Shown here: positions 43,801 to 53,211 of the stretch, in pieces
Layout: each line of letters opens with the position of its first letter
How positions within the stretch are numbered: position 1 is the first letter of the stretch
Assembly (NCBI GenBank): GCA_903813345.2
Contig: CAIIXF020000006.1
Location: forward strand, 20,221,936 to 20,281,935
Source: Owenia fusiformis
Lineage: Eukaryota; Annelida; Polychaeta; Sabellida; Oweniidae
DNA: 60,000 nucleotides
Direction of reading: 5' to 3'
The notes under the pieces: generated by a model
The model's input: the letters and a program-made list of their open reading frames with translations, nothing else
Database searches by the model: none
What the model was told of the DNA's origin: nothing
Program-made: the position numbers and the translations under genes

Positions 43801-46800
43801 TACCTTAATAATTTTGAGGGCTCGGGGGGGGGGTTAAAGAAAATAATAGACTTTAACTCATAACTTTGAAATAATTTAAGAAAGAGCTTATATTTCTTCG
43901 CTGAAAATTGAGAAATCACATCAATAATGAAACGAATATTACATGGGGACAATACTATATTTCAACTAATTTGCATAATTTAAGCTTCAAACAGTCATGA
44001 GAATCATTATAAGGCAAAGTGGTTCTATACTGAATTTGACTTCACATGAAGTAAGGACTTTGACAATATATCCTTTCTTAATACTAGCTAGCATTTAAAT
44101 AGAAAAATGATATCAACAATTATGAAGCTATTTTTCCCAACTATTTCAATACCTATGGAGATTTTCATAGATATAATACTAGAGGCAAATCAAACTTCAC
44201 CCTTCTTAAGCAAAACTGAAAATTATGGCAAAAAACAATAGCCTTTAGTGGTTACTCCATATGGAACAATCTCCCAGAAGAAATAAAAAAAGTCAAATTC
44301 CATTTCTTTTCTTAAATCAAAACTGAAGAAGCATATTCTCTTAGCTTATTAATCATTAGTTGACTATATCATTTCTTGTTTCTTCAGTAAGAAGGGTAGG
44401 CTCTCAAGGGAGGTATATGGGCCAACCTGGGGGCTGCTCCAAACTACTTAAGATCTAAAATAATAATTCTGACCATACCAACCTTGGGGAAGGTAAAATA
44501 ATAACTAACATTTTATAAGAATCACACTTTTAAAGATTATTTGTGTCAATGCGGTAGCCTGGCATTTTTAAATAATAATTAATGAAGCTACACATTCATA
44601 AAATTTCCCCATGGCATATGGCACCTTCTTGGCTTCAAATGAAACGAGCATCATGGATCCCCCATACCTTTATTTATTATTATCTAACTTTTGTGATTAC
44701 ATTCCGGTTTGATTCGTTGACAACATAATGATATACTTCATGATTTAACTACTTATTTACGTATTTACGTATTTAAGCATCACCTGTGGTGCCACCTATT
44801 ATTAATAATATGTGTACACATAATGATTAAATGTATGAATAAATTGAGTTGAATTGAACTTGCAATGTTTCAGAATAACCCTTAAAAAGGTAACCATAAC
44901 AATTCTAAAGTTTATTGAACCATAATCAGAGTCACTGTGAGGACTGGTGTCATATTCTAGGTTGTAGGTACCTGATGCAGTGAAAATGTCATCATATATA
45001 TTTGGGTTAATTCATTTGTTAAACATCCATGATGCTTCGCTACTTGACATATTGGACTGAGGAATGGGAATGACATGCCAAAGGGGGACTAGAACATGCT
45101 TGAATATCGGTGTGAGGTCGGGTTCGGCTGAGTAAGCGCCTCCTGCTGTATACTCCCCGTCCATATGAGCTATCATATGGAACACCTAGTGGTCTGGTGG
45201 TTGGCCACATAAACAAGCTTTGTTCTAGTGGGACTTAGGTGGACTGGGTCGCCTTTGGGTTCCACTTATCTCTTCTTCTGATCCACAGCCATCTGGAGCT
45301 GTCTTCTGCTGCTGAGCTGATAGACTTTAAGGCACTCTTGAGCTCCTTGGGTTGCAGTCCTATCTTGGATAATAGGGTTCTGACTGATGTTGCTGGGAAC
45401 CCCCTGCAACCAACTTCGATAGGGAAGACGGATGCGTGCCACCCTCTTGTCTCAGCTTCGTCTTTGAGGTCTTGATACTTTGTTGCTTTGATCTCATGTG
45501 AAACCTCTAGCCTATCCTCCCATGGGACTGTTAGTTCGATGATGATAATGGTCTTGGTTGAACTGGAAGTCATAACCATGTCTGGGCGCAGGGTTGTTAA
45601 GGCCACATTCTGTGGGAAGACTAGTTTCTGATGTACTTAGAGACTTCTTGGAGTACCCTGTTATGTCTCCATGTGAATCTTCCTTCACTCAGGGATTGGG
45701 GGTTAATCCACTTATTCCCGTCCACACTCACTTTCCTTTGAGCCGCATGAACATGCAGCAAAACATTCTGTACCTGCAGTGGCACATGAGCAAGTGGTTT
45801 AACATATTGCTTTGTCCTTGTATCGTTTGCCAAGTTTCGGTTTTTTGGTCATTTTAATGGTCTCAAGAGTAATATGAACCACTTGACATCCAAATCCATT
45901 CCCTGGCTCTGGAATCTCAAAAAGTGGTTTGTCAGCACTCATTGAAATGTATAATTGCTATAAACCAAAAATGCATCCATAATTAGTGGTAATGCTCTAA
46001 TATCATTTTGGATGCTGCAAACAAGTGTAATACATCCAATGATGGTTTGTTTTTATATTGAAATATAAACAAAAATAACGCAACTCCCCTAGACCAGAGA
46101 TCGTGCCCATGTGGACAGTCAATGGAGACAGAAACTCACTTTAAAGTAGAATGTCATATGTTTGAAAATGAACGATTAAGTCTGTTTGCCTAAATGACTG
46201 ATATCCATAGTGACTTTTATATGTATACAAGTCTAGGAAAATATTGTATAATAATGAATGAAAAAAAAACTGTTCAAAGGACACTTGGAAAATTTATGAT
46301 AAATATGTTAGTCAAAAGTCGTGAAATAGTTACATGCGATGGTCTCTAATAGGTCGGCATCAACCAGGAATTGTTTTAATTCATGTATGTATCTTAACGA
46401 TTTCAAAGTTATGAATCAAAGTTTATTATTTTCTTTTAACTTCCCCCAACCCTAAAATATTAGGGTAGGGTGTGAGATTTTTTTCACACTCATTATATAC
46501 AATACCCTTTTTATATTGTGCATACCTGTTGTAAATGTATTTCTAGGAATTATTTCACAAGTTATAACTTCATACAAGTCGTATTTCATCACTTTGTCAT
46601 TTAACTTTTTTTTATGACTGTATAAGGGTTAAATTATGCAAATTAGCTTATTTTCATATCAAGATATTTTTCCGAATTACTGACGTTATAACATAAATTT
46701 TGGTGAAAGAATTAAGTTTGTACCTCATATACTTCCAAAGTTATGAATTAAAGTCCATTTCCATTTGACCCCCTCAAATATCTGGGTAGGGGGACAAATA

Positions 46801-49800
46801 TTTTTCAGCGTCGTTATGTAAGATACACTTTTAATATTTTGCACATCTGTTATACATATATAGATGCATTTTTAGGAATTACTTTATTTGTTAAAACTTC
46901 ATGAGAGGTCAATTAGAGTAAATGTCGTATTTTATCTCATCGTCATTTAACAGTTTTTATGACTGTATAAGGGTTAAATTATGCAAATTAACTTATTTGC
47001 GTATCAAAAATATTTTTTCTGAATTACTGATGTTATAACATAAACTTTGGTGAAAAAATTAAGTTTGTACCTCATATACTTTTAAAATTATGAATTAAAG
47101 TCCATTTTTATTTGACCCCCTCCCCTCAAAAATCTGGGTAGGGGGAGAATTATTTTCACAGTCTTTATCTAAGATACACTTCTAATATTTTGCACATTTA
47201 TTATACATATATAGATGCATTTTCAGGAATTATTTCATAAGTTATAACTTCATATGAAGGCAATAACAGTAAATGTGATATAACATCATTTCGTCATTTA
47301 CTAGTTTTTATGGCAGTTTAAGGGTTAAATTATGCAAATTAGCTTTTTTTCATTCAAAATATTTTTTTCTTCATTACTGATGTTATTTCATAAATTTTGG
47401 TGAAAAAATTAAGTTTGTATCTCATATACTTCTAAAGTTATGAATTAAAGTCTATTTTCTTCTGACCCCCCTAAAATTATAGGGCGGGGGGTATAAAGAT
47501 GAAGATATCTTATTTTCGCAAGTCTCAAACTCTAGATATCACCCCACATCATAAAAGTAACTTATTTTCCAACAAGAACTGAAAAAATCTCGCGTAATAC
47601 TTTCCAATATCCATTTTCACTTTCTAGCTGTTTCTCAGAACTTGGGTCCCTGAGTAATACACAAAATCAAATCACTCAATTGTTTTCCTTCAGTTTTAAT
47701 GTGAGCATCTAGACATGAGTTAGCAGATCGAGGGAATAGAGGGGTTTGATGAGATGCAAGTATTGCTCTCTTCAACCCAAATCATGCAGATTTTATAGTA
47801 GTTCCAACTTAACTCCAGGAAAATTCTTTCATTTTTATCACACCATCGGTGGGATATAGTCGTCATACTGGTCGTGGTCGTGATCGTGATCGTGGTCGTG
47901 ATCGTGATCGCCCCGCTTTTTGTCATCGACGTTTAAGGAAAACTGCTCATCAGATTTTCTCCAAATTCGCAGAGATGATAGAGCATATGAAGTACTAGAG
48001 CTGATTAACTTTTGGGTGCCCATCTTGTTTTCTGGCGGCCATTTTGAAGGTTTTTCGAAAAATCTTGTCATCGCCATTTCAGGAAAACCGCTCATTGGAT
48101 TTCCTTCAAATTTACACAAATGATAGAGAATATCAAGTACTAGAGCTGATTAACTTTTGGGCGGCCATCTTGTTTTCTGGCAGCCATTTTGAAGATTTTT
48201 TGAAAAATCTTGTCATCGCCATTTCAGAAAATCCGCTCATCGGATTTCCTTCAAATTTACACACATGATAGAGGATATCAAGTAGTAGAGCTGATACTGG
48301 TCGTGATCGTGGTCGTGATCGTGGTCGTGATCGTCCCGCTTTTTGTCATCGCCGTTTAAGGAAAACTGCTCATCAGATTTTCTCCAAATTCGCAGAGATG
48401 ATAGAGCATATAAAGTACTAGAGCTGATTAACTTTTGGGTGGCCATCTTGTTTTCTGGCGGCCATTTTGAAGGTTTTTCGAAAAATCTTGTCATCGCCAT
48501 TTCAGGAAAACCGCTCATTGGATTTCCTTCAAATTTACACAAATGATAGAGAATATCAAGTACTAGAGCTGATTAACTTTTGGGTGGCCATCTTGTTTTC
48601 TGGCAGCCATTTTGAAGATTTTTTGAAAAATCTTGTCATCGCTGTTTCAGGAAAACCGCTCATCGGATTTCCTTCAAATTTACACACATGATAGAGGATA
48701 TCAAGTACTAGAGCTGATTAACTTTGTGGCAGCCATCTTGTTTTCTGGTGGCCATTTGAAGCTTTTACGAAAAAATCTTGTCATCGCCAATTTAGGAAAA
48801 CCGCTCATCGGATTTCCTTCAAATTCGCACAGATGATAGAGGATATCAAGTACTAGAGCTGATTAACTTTTTGGCGGCCATCTTGTTTTCTGGTGGCCAT
48901 TTTTAAGGTTTTTTGAAAAATCTTGTCATCGCCATTTCAGGAAAACCGCTCATCGGATTTCCTGTACATGATAGGGGATATCAAGTTCTAGAACTTTTAA
49001 ATTTTGGGTGGCCATTTTGTTTTCTGGCGGCCATTTTGAAGGTTTTTCAATAAATCTTCTCATCGAAAACAATCCACTTTGTCATATTGCCTTAAATTTT
49101 AGCTCAAGATGTGAGCACTTGATTAATATGACCACAGCCAACATTTTTTTCTTGTTCTTGAAATTTGTAAACATAATAGGAGAACAGTTTTCCTGGTTCA
49201 TAGTGTCTGCCTATTTGATGGTGTGATCTCGTTCACGTCCTGTGCCTTGTTAGGGTTAGTTGGTATTATATTTGAAAAATCTTCAAAATCTTCTTTTATT
49301 TATTTGATCAAATAATTCAATTTTTACATATGATAAGGATTGTAACACCCAAGTCACATTCGTACGGAGGGCGTGCGTCGACCGCAGATCAATTAAATCA
49401 GTGTATTTCTGCGGCGAGCGTAGCAAAACTACGCTCGCCTTGCGGCCTCTGTACGGCGTATCCAGTTTTTTACAGGCCGCAGGGTCGCCAAAGAAATTAT
49501 AACTCGGAGTTATAATATTTGTTCATTTCTGAGGTCCCCGTAGAAATCAACTGGCTCAACAAGATTGAATCATTATTTGTCAATGTTTCACGATCACTTT
49601 TCATTTGATATTACATCCTAGCACTATGAATAACATTTATAAATTGTCCCGATGTAAATAAAATGAAAAAAGTATTATTTCTCACGGCGAGCGTAGAAAT
49701 GTTACTGGCCGCAGAAATGATAGACCGCAAGGTCGCCGTAGGAAATGTGACTGGGGTGTAACTTGTAAGGGAACATTTTTCACTCTATTCTAATTTCTCT

Positions 49801-49923
49801 TAGAATATACGGATTCTGATTTGAATGAACCAATTGAACTGATGTTGTTTTTGTTTTCTACAGGATGGCACCATGTTCCTTGTGACTAAGGTAACCAAGA
49901 GAGGAGAATACAATAGAATGTAG
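34700..49923 (+). CDS. Cation-dependent mannose-6-phosphate receptor-like MRH protein, 7 exons
   Basis: Coding exons: 34700-34881, 35627-35717, 38876-38997, 39958-40042, 40477-40589, 42076-42199, 49864-49923. All are GT-AG, phases consistent, 258 aa. Signal peptide: MRAIYLSYIVLSLAGLMFD. Luminal MRH domain about 30-171: SWNPCSGFSMGNC, SCQQ, IRTAHIQLLCDP and NYMISVTSKYCCP. By motif position the four sugar-contact residues of M6P receptors (Gln, Arg, Glu, Tyr) correspond to Q93/Q94, R132, E154 and Y160. One membrane span about 186-213, then a short tail with VPNVEFWKGIPSLVKDG, like the FWxDLxxLVxDG tail segment of CD-MPR. Likely a Golgi/endosome lectin receptor for lysosomal enzyme sorting; an Atg27-type MRH protein is the alternative. 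An in-frame ATG at 34676 would add 8 residues. Confidence 0.87.
34882..35626 (+). other. MRH receptor intron 1
   Basis: Non-coding; includes a TTGCACCTTCTTGAAAATTG-type phrase related to the one in the MRPS21 intron. No exon recognised. Confidence 0.4.
35627..35717 (+). CDS. MRH receptor exon 2
   Basis: Encodes LKEQYDPNNKNHYSWNPCSG then FSMGNCTDVA, ending in phase 0 before GTAAGTATAACA. A 2.0-kb transposon begins 12 nt into the intron. Confidence 0.9.
35730..37751. mobile_element. 2.0-kb non-autonomous hAT-like element in intron 2
   Basis: GTATAACA flanks both ends (35722-35729, 37752-37759), an 8-bp duplication typical of hAT. End sequences GTTCGAACGAACCCCCGGTCA (left; read with break after GTTCGAACGA) and AACCCCCGGTCACCAAATCC then TGGCTATGCCACT (right) resemble the GGCCCGTAGCCAGG elements at 51799 and 55418. 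The open frames inside have no recognisable transposase. A smaller element is nested at 36318-36841. Confidence 0.7.
36318..36841. mobile_element. Nested TIR element inside the hAT-like element
   Basis: Left GTCCCCGGGGCTGGCAAGTC then CCCC, right GGGGGACTTACCAGATCCGG then GGGCGT, inverted. It lies wholly within 35730-37751, so it inserted later. Confidence 0.55.
37760..38875 (+). other. MRH receptor intron 2, 3' part
   Basis: Non-coding. A short tandem duplication of an ACCCTGTACTTG...GTGATTTGAGGAG unit (about 60 bp) lies at 37755-37870. No other feature. Confidence 0.4.
38876..38997 (+). CDS. MRH receptor exon 3
   Basis: Encodes SCQQDNHDHIPLGTQDDAQF through ITYSASWYDTI plus AG. Acceptor TGTTTCAG, donor GTGAGT. 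The 3' half of this exon and its donor are repeated in tandem downstream (38998-39666). Only the first donor gives an open frame, because read-through puts TGA directly in frame (ATT AGG TGA). Confidence 0.9.
38930..39666 (+). repeat. 92/86-bp minisatellite derived from exon 3 and its splice donor
   Basis: Eight copies of a unit: exon 3 3' end (TTTGTCACTGATCCTGATCT ... GACACTATTAG) plus donor GTGAGTTGTGTGTCTTGTCA. Donor positions are 38998, 39090, 39182, 39268, 39360, 39452, 39544 and a mutated GGGAGT at 39630. Spacing is 92 bp, or 86 bp in copies lacking 6 bp (CCTGAT). Copies are nearly identical, so the expansion is recent. Confidence 0.95.
39958..40042 (+). CDS. MRH receptor exon 4
   Basis: Completes Arg132 and encodes TAHIQLLCDPTADSPTYDVQ then GETKSRNY. 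Acceptor TGTTCCAG, donor GTGAGT. Confidence 0.92.
40477..40589 (+). CDS. MRH receptor exon 5
   Basis: Encodes MISVTSKYCCPQQ, a Pro-rich stalk (APPVTSPPAG) and the first half of the transmembrane segment (LLGISIGTILCI). Donor GTAAGT. Confidence 0.92.
40747..40920 (-). mobile_element. Short copy of the minisatellite-cored family, copy 5
   Basis: CCTCCAGAAGTGATGACATA, TAGTCTCCAACTTTTTTTGG, GTTGGTGTTTGG, CTGTAACAGC and GTGTGACATTTTGCATGTTA then ATGCCTTGTTATA: the family ends with a duplicated middle but no core repeat. Confidence 0.6.
40921..41599 (+). other. MRH receptor intron 5, middle
   Basis: Non-coding. A fragment with GGTGTTCACATTGAGAGG and AGGTTTTACTGTGTAT (41058-41122) is probably a decayed TACAGTAAAACC-type MITE. 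Confidence 0.4.
41600..42034. mobile_element. 435-bp MITE with TAA flanks (Harbinger-like)
   Basis: Left CCCCCCTATCACACCAAACT, right AGTTTGGTGTGATAGTAGGG, inverted, with CGTTCTCG/GAACGT-rich interior. TAA flanks both ends (41597-41599, 42035-42037), as in PIF/Harbinger 3-bp duplications. It ends 41 nt before exon 6 of the MRH gene. Confidence 0.78.
42076..42199 (+). CDS. MRH receptor exon 6
   Basis: Completes the membrane span (ALAVIVPTYFIVGMAVM), the HRR stop-transfer and VPNVEFWKGIPSLVK. Acceptor AATTGCAG; donor GTAAGG. A 435-bp MITE ends about 40 nt upstream of the acceptor. Confidence 0.92.
44165..44350 (+). mobile_element. LINE (CR1/L2-like) C-terminal relic
   Basis: Plus-strand reading with a frameshift: RGKSNFTLLKQN, then FSGYSIWNNLPEEIKKVKF, then FLKSKLKKHILLAY. 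The Y-S-x-WN-x-LP-x-x-I and F-x-x-LK-x-x-L pattern is the typical end of CR1/L2/Jockey-type ORF2. The 3' tail runs to about 44860 with a TGAATAAATTGAGTTGAATT end. Confidence 0.68.
45235..45833 (-). mobile_element. RLE-type LINE C-terminal relic (restriction-like endonuclease)
   Basis: Minus strand: frame 1 (45833-45621) ends with GRFTWRHNRVLQEVSKYIRN; frame 2 (45606-45235) continues LRPDMVMTSSSTKTI, IIIELTVPWEDRLEVSHEIK, KYQDLKDEAETRGW, VEVGCRGFPATS-type and RWLWIRRRDKW. PD followed 14 residues later by E-L-T and a downstream K-x-x-K-Y is the PD-(D/E)XK endonuclease layout of R2/NeSL-type LINEs. The frame break between the parts makes it dead. It is inside the foldback spacer. Confidence 0.7.
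47840..49080 (+). repeat. 145-bp minisatellite with GATCGTGGTCGT microsatellite inserts
   Basis: Seven to eight units spaced 145 bp (for example 48023 to 48168): GATTAACTTTTGGGTGGCCA, TCTTGTTTTCTGGCGGCCAT, TTTGAAGG, TCTTGTCATCGCCATTTCAG and GGAAAACCGCTCATCGGATT. CGTGATCGTGGTCGTGATCG tracts lie at about 47868-47910 and 48298-48335. Open frames here (His-Asp runs on the minus strand) are repeat artefacts. Confidence 0.9.
49342..49762. mobile_element. 421-bp MITE with GTAACACCCAAGTCACATT termini
   Basis: Left GTAACACCCAAGTCACATTC, right GAAATGTGACTGGGGTGTAAC inverted (read with break after GGGGTG). GCGAGCGTAG / CTACGCTCGC and GGCCGCAG motifs make inner stems. It ends about 100 nt before the exon 7 acceptor of the MRH gene. 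Confidence 0.72.
49864..49923 (+). CDS. MRH receptor exon 7 (C-terminal tail)
   Basis: Encodes DGTMFLVTKVTKRGEYNRM and TAG. It follows a TTTTCTACAG acceptor after a 7.7-kb intron. DG continues the VKDG segment of exon 6, which supports the long-range join. Candidate AATAAA signals lie at 50356-50361 and 50401-50406. Confidence 0.88.
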   Translation, partial: DGTMFLVTKVTKRGEYNRM

Positions 49924-50833
49924 TAAACTTCTTCCAAAGTAAAGGACAGACAAACAAATACCAACAAGTGGAAGCTATTAGAGCCACATAAACACATTCT
50001 ATAAAACACTAAATGTGCTGTTAATTTTACTTTATCAAAAGGGGTTGATAAAACATTTTCCATAACTTTTTACATTTGAACATAGGCATAAGTCAACATT
50101 TGATGTTATTAGTACCTCACTTGAAATACTGGATTCTGATTAGGTTTGATATCCATTGTTGACAATTGTGGAAAAACAAAATTAATTTTCTAACCCCCCC
50201 AACCCCCCCCCCCTCCCCCATTGTAACATCTTGAAATTGCACCAGATTATCTATATAAAGCCTGTTACCCTTACAAAATTAACTTTATTTTTCCAAAACT
50301 GTAACAACTGGACACCTTGGAATACAATTGCTTGTTTATCACAATTTCCAATCGCAATAAAAACAATTGCATTGCACATACTGTATTTGAAAAACACAGA
50401 AATAAAAGTCTTAATTTTATAAAACAGCTTGTTTTATTTCATCTATTCTTTGGTTTTACATTATTTTTTGTTAAGGTTAAAATGTCCTGTTCCACATGTT
50501 TGATATTTTCACCCACACATGCGCTCAATATATGTTTCAAAGGTTGATCAATCAAAGCTTCATAATAAACTTACTTCTGTCATAGAAAGAGGGAGAATTA
50601 GCCAGACTCAAAGGTTCATTTTTACAAGAACATAAGTTCATATTTGAATTTTAGGTAATTCTCCCTCTTAAAGATGATGCTCTGGAGATGATGATACTGA
50701 CATGTCATTATGACATCATACCATTTTCCTTATTGGAATACAATTCAATTTAAAAGGAGTTTGCCAATACATGAGTGCATTTCCTCAAGTCTGGAAATCT
50801 GTTTTGTATTTAATGATAATATTCTCCATCTAA
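49924..50833 (+). other. 3' UTR and flank of the MRH receptor gene
   Basis: No further coding exon seen. AATAAA at 50356-50361, 50401-50406 and near 50562 are candidate poly(A) signals. A poly-C tract lies at about 50193-50219. Confidence 0.45.
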
Positions 50834-50973
50834 TGCCTTGGTCACATTTGCTCCAATTTTCACTACGGCACCCAGTCGATTGAGTATTTTGTTCAGAAAT
50901 GTATTCAATTTTGAACAAAATATTCAATCGGCCAGGCGCCGGCCGATGAATCACATCAAATGTGACCCAGGCA
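50834..50973. mobile_element. 140-bp MITE with TGCCTTGGTCACATTTG termini
   Basis: Second copy of the family at 9055-9215: TGCCTTGGTCACATTTGCTC / CAAATGTGACCCAGGCA with the same inner stem ACCCAGTCGATTGAGTATTT / AAATATTCAATCGGCC. Confidence 0.75.
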
Positions 50974-51798
50974 AAAGTAGGCACCCTATGTAAAGAAAAA
51001 AGGTGCATGATCCTTTATCACTCATAACATCTTCAGAATTTTGTAAAATATCTCTAAACTCTGGGAGGCACATGGCGTAAATATTGTGAATAACTGGTGG
51101 AAATTTAAAAAAATTAGATGAAAATTAAAAAAAATTGTAAAGCCCATTCCAAACTGGTCATAACTGAAATTAAACATTGACACACTGACTGTAATTATGG
51201 AAGTGCCAAAACCTGTCTAAAACATGATTTTTAGACAATTTTACAACTCAAATAGCAGTGAAATTAGGAATAGAATGTAACCACATGATGATTTAATGAA
51301 CACATTTATATATCACATCTGACATAAATTTTGGTATGCATAAGCTAAGTAAAATGTATAACATATTTATGGGTAATTAAGAATGATTAAGGGTTATAAA
51401 GATCCCCTTCTTGAGCACATTGCTTGGTAAAGGATTTCTCTTTATGACGTCAATTTATGGTAAAAAGTCAAACTCACGATTTTGGGAGTTGTTCTATTCA
51501 ATCCTTTTTAACTTTTTACAATATTTACGAAATTTGTTGAAATTTTCTCCATTTGGTCAAAGTATACATTCATTATACCCCTAAATGTTTGGTATGACAA
51601 TAATGAAAAATAAAAAATGAATGATTGGTAAAGGACAATGCACCTTTTTTCTTTACAGAGGGTATTTGATTTTGATTTCACATCCTTTCAAACATGAGGC
51701 CATATCCCCCAATTCAAGATAAATTCTTGAATGGAGGTATAGTTCAAATGATGCCATTTCATTAGATAATTTGTATTGTTGCACTCAGGTACATCATG
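50974..51798. other. Intergenic, no feature seen
   Basis: AT-rich DNA. AAAAGGTGCATGATCCTTTA near 50998 and AAGGACAATGCACCTTTTTT near 51633 are partly inverted and may mark the ends of a decayed element; this is weak. Confidence 0.35.
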
Positions 51799-51995
51799 CT
51801 TGTAGCCAGGGGGGCAGGGTATGGGGATCGAGTGAACCATCCAAGCCAAAAATTCTTTCAAAACCATGTAGTTTTTCAACATTCTGAGCACTTTTCAAGT
51901 GATTTTGGCCATTTTTGAGTAGTTGTCAAAAGTGAAATCCCCTGGAATTTTAAAAAAGTTATACCCTTCTTGGCAAATTCTAGCTATGGGCCTGT
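51799..51995. mobile_element. Decayed hAT-like MITE (GGCCCGTAGCCAGG family)
   Basis: TTGTAGCCAGGGGGGCAGGG at the left, TTGGCAAATTCTAGCTATGG then GCCTG at the right, and interior AAAAATTCTTTCAAAACCAT, closely matching 55418-55631. Confidence 0.7.
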
Positions 51996-52529
51996 GCATA
52001 TATGTGTACAATTAAACATTTCAAATGGCACTACTATTTTAGACATACAATTTCAAATATAGGACTGTCATGAAGACATAAAATGGAATTCGTTTTGAGG
52101 AAACTTATATTTCTTCATACACCAATTTAAATAGTGGAGATAACTCATATATTAAAACATTGTGGTACATATGAGATTTATCTCATTCAAATATGAAGTC
52201 TGTGCACCATTTAATTAAGCAAAGGATTTAACCATATTTTCAGGAGGCCAGGATGAGGAGACAAAACTTGACGCTGTATAGCTTCATTTTGTGGTACCTT
52301 TGACAAATAGGTAATTTTGACACCTTGTTACATTTCGCTCTCATTTTCGATCCAGAGAAGCCATGTTTTTTCTATTTTTTTATTTTGCTGAATTCAAAAA
52401 TGTCAAAAACACTTGTCAAGTTACTCCTTTCTCATGTCAAAGTTTCCCAATGTGCCTTGATCACATTCCTACACTCTACAGCTATCATGTGACCTTCATT
52501 TGTTGACCAAACAGTTACTTTGCCAAGAT
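51996..52529. other. Intergenic, no feature seen
   Basis: Non-coding AT-rich sequence. Confidence 0.4.
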
Positions 52530-52561
52530 CATGGGCTTTCAATTAGAGTTGAATGCCCATG
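52530..52561. mobile_element. 32-bp palindromic micro-insertion, copy 3
   Basis: CATGGGCTTTCAA / TTGAATGCCCATG arms around TTAGAG. CCAAGAT flanks both ends (52523-52529, 52562-52568); GCCAAGAT if the ambiguous G is counted. Confidence 0.7.
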
Positions 52562-52732
52562 CCAAGATTAATAAAGGACTGGGAAGATAAAAAATGCAGA
52601 TTTGCCCTAATTTCCCTCGATACCATCAAAACACTAAAGGTCACAATTATTCATACCATGATCTTCAGAATCAACAAGTTTAAGTGCATGCAATACTGTA
52701 CAGTGTACAAATATATTATCTATTGCGTAAAG

Positions 52733-53137
52733 CTCATTTGGTCTCGACACATTGCCAAGCCATCGTTCGTAACAAGATGGTATGCATTCTCGGTAGCAGA
52801 TTTGGTAAGATATTTAGGGTTCTCATTTTAAACCAATTTCTTGTACAGTTTCGTCAATCCAGTTTTCAGAATGTGTAATTAGTATAAACCTAATGTTATT
52901 GTGGTAAAAAAACAAGTAACACAAAAATATGACATTTTGTGATACTGTTACGTGTTATATATTTTGAAATCAGAGATTGTGTGCTGCCTGGACACATAAT
53001 ATTATGGAGAAAGTCATACAAGAAATGGCCTCAATGGAGAAAGCAAAATATTAGCAAAATCTGCTACTGGTGGGCCATAATCTTGCAGAAACAGTAGCTT
53101 TTGGCTTGGCAACACGTGGAGACCAAGTGAAAAAGGA
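52733..53137. mobile_element. Decayed TIR element
   Basis: Left CATTTGGTCTCGACACATTG then CCAAGCCA, right TGGCTTGGCAACACGTGGAG then ACCAAGTG, inverted with mismatches. The interior is non-coding. Confidence 0.5.
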
Positions 53138-53211
53138 TTATATCCTAGCACTCTTATGATACATGCACACATTTGATTGGTCTATCTATCATCCAATCAG
53201 ATCAATCAACC

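Larger units (their letters stand above)
42266..47654. mobile_element. 5.4-kb foldback element filling intron 6
   Basis: Ends CTTAGGGACCCA / TGGGTCCCTGAG are inverted and flanked by TA. The left arm (42266 to about 43900) holds five units of roughly 350 bp and the right arm (about 46400-47654) four units in inverse orientation. Unit landmarks: TTTAATTCATAACTTTGGAA, GCTAATTTGCATAATTTAAC and CTGGGTAGGGGGA-type G-runs. The 2.5-kb spacer carries two LINE relics in opposite orientations. No transposase is visible. Confidence 0.85.

Noticed and set aside
47720-48542. Minus-strand frames with long His-Asp runs considered as metal-binding proteins
   Set aside because: Produced by the GATCGTGGTCGT microsatellite within a 145-bp minisatellite; the repeat explains the frame on both strands.
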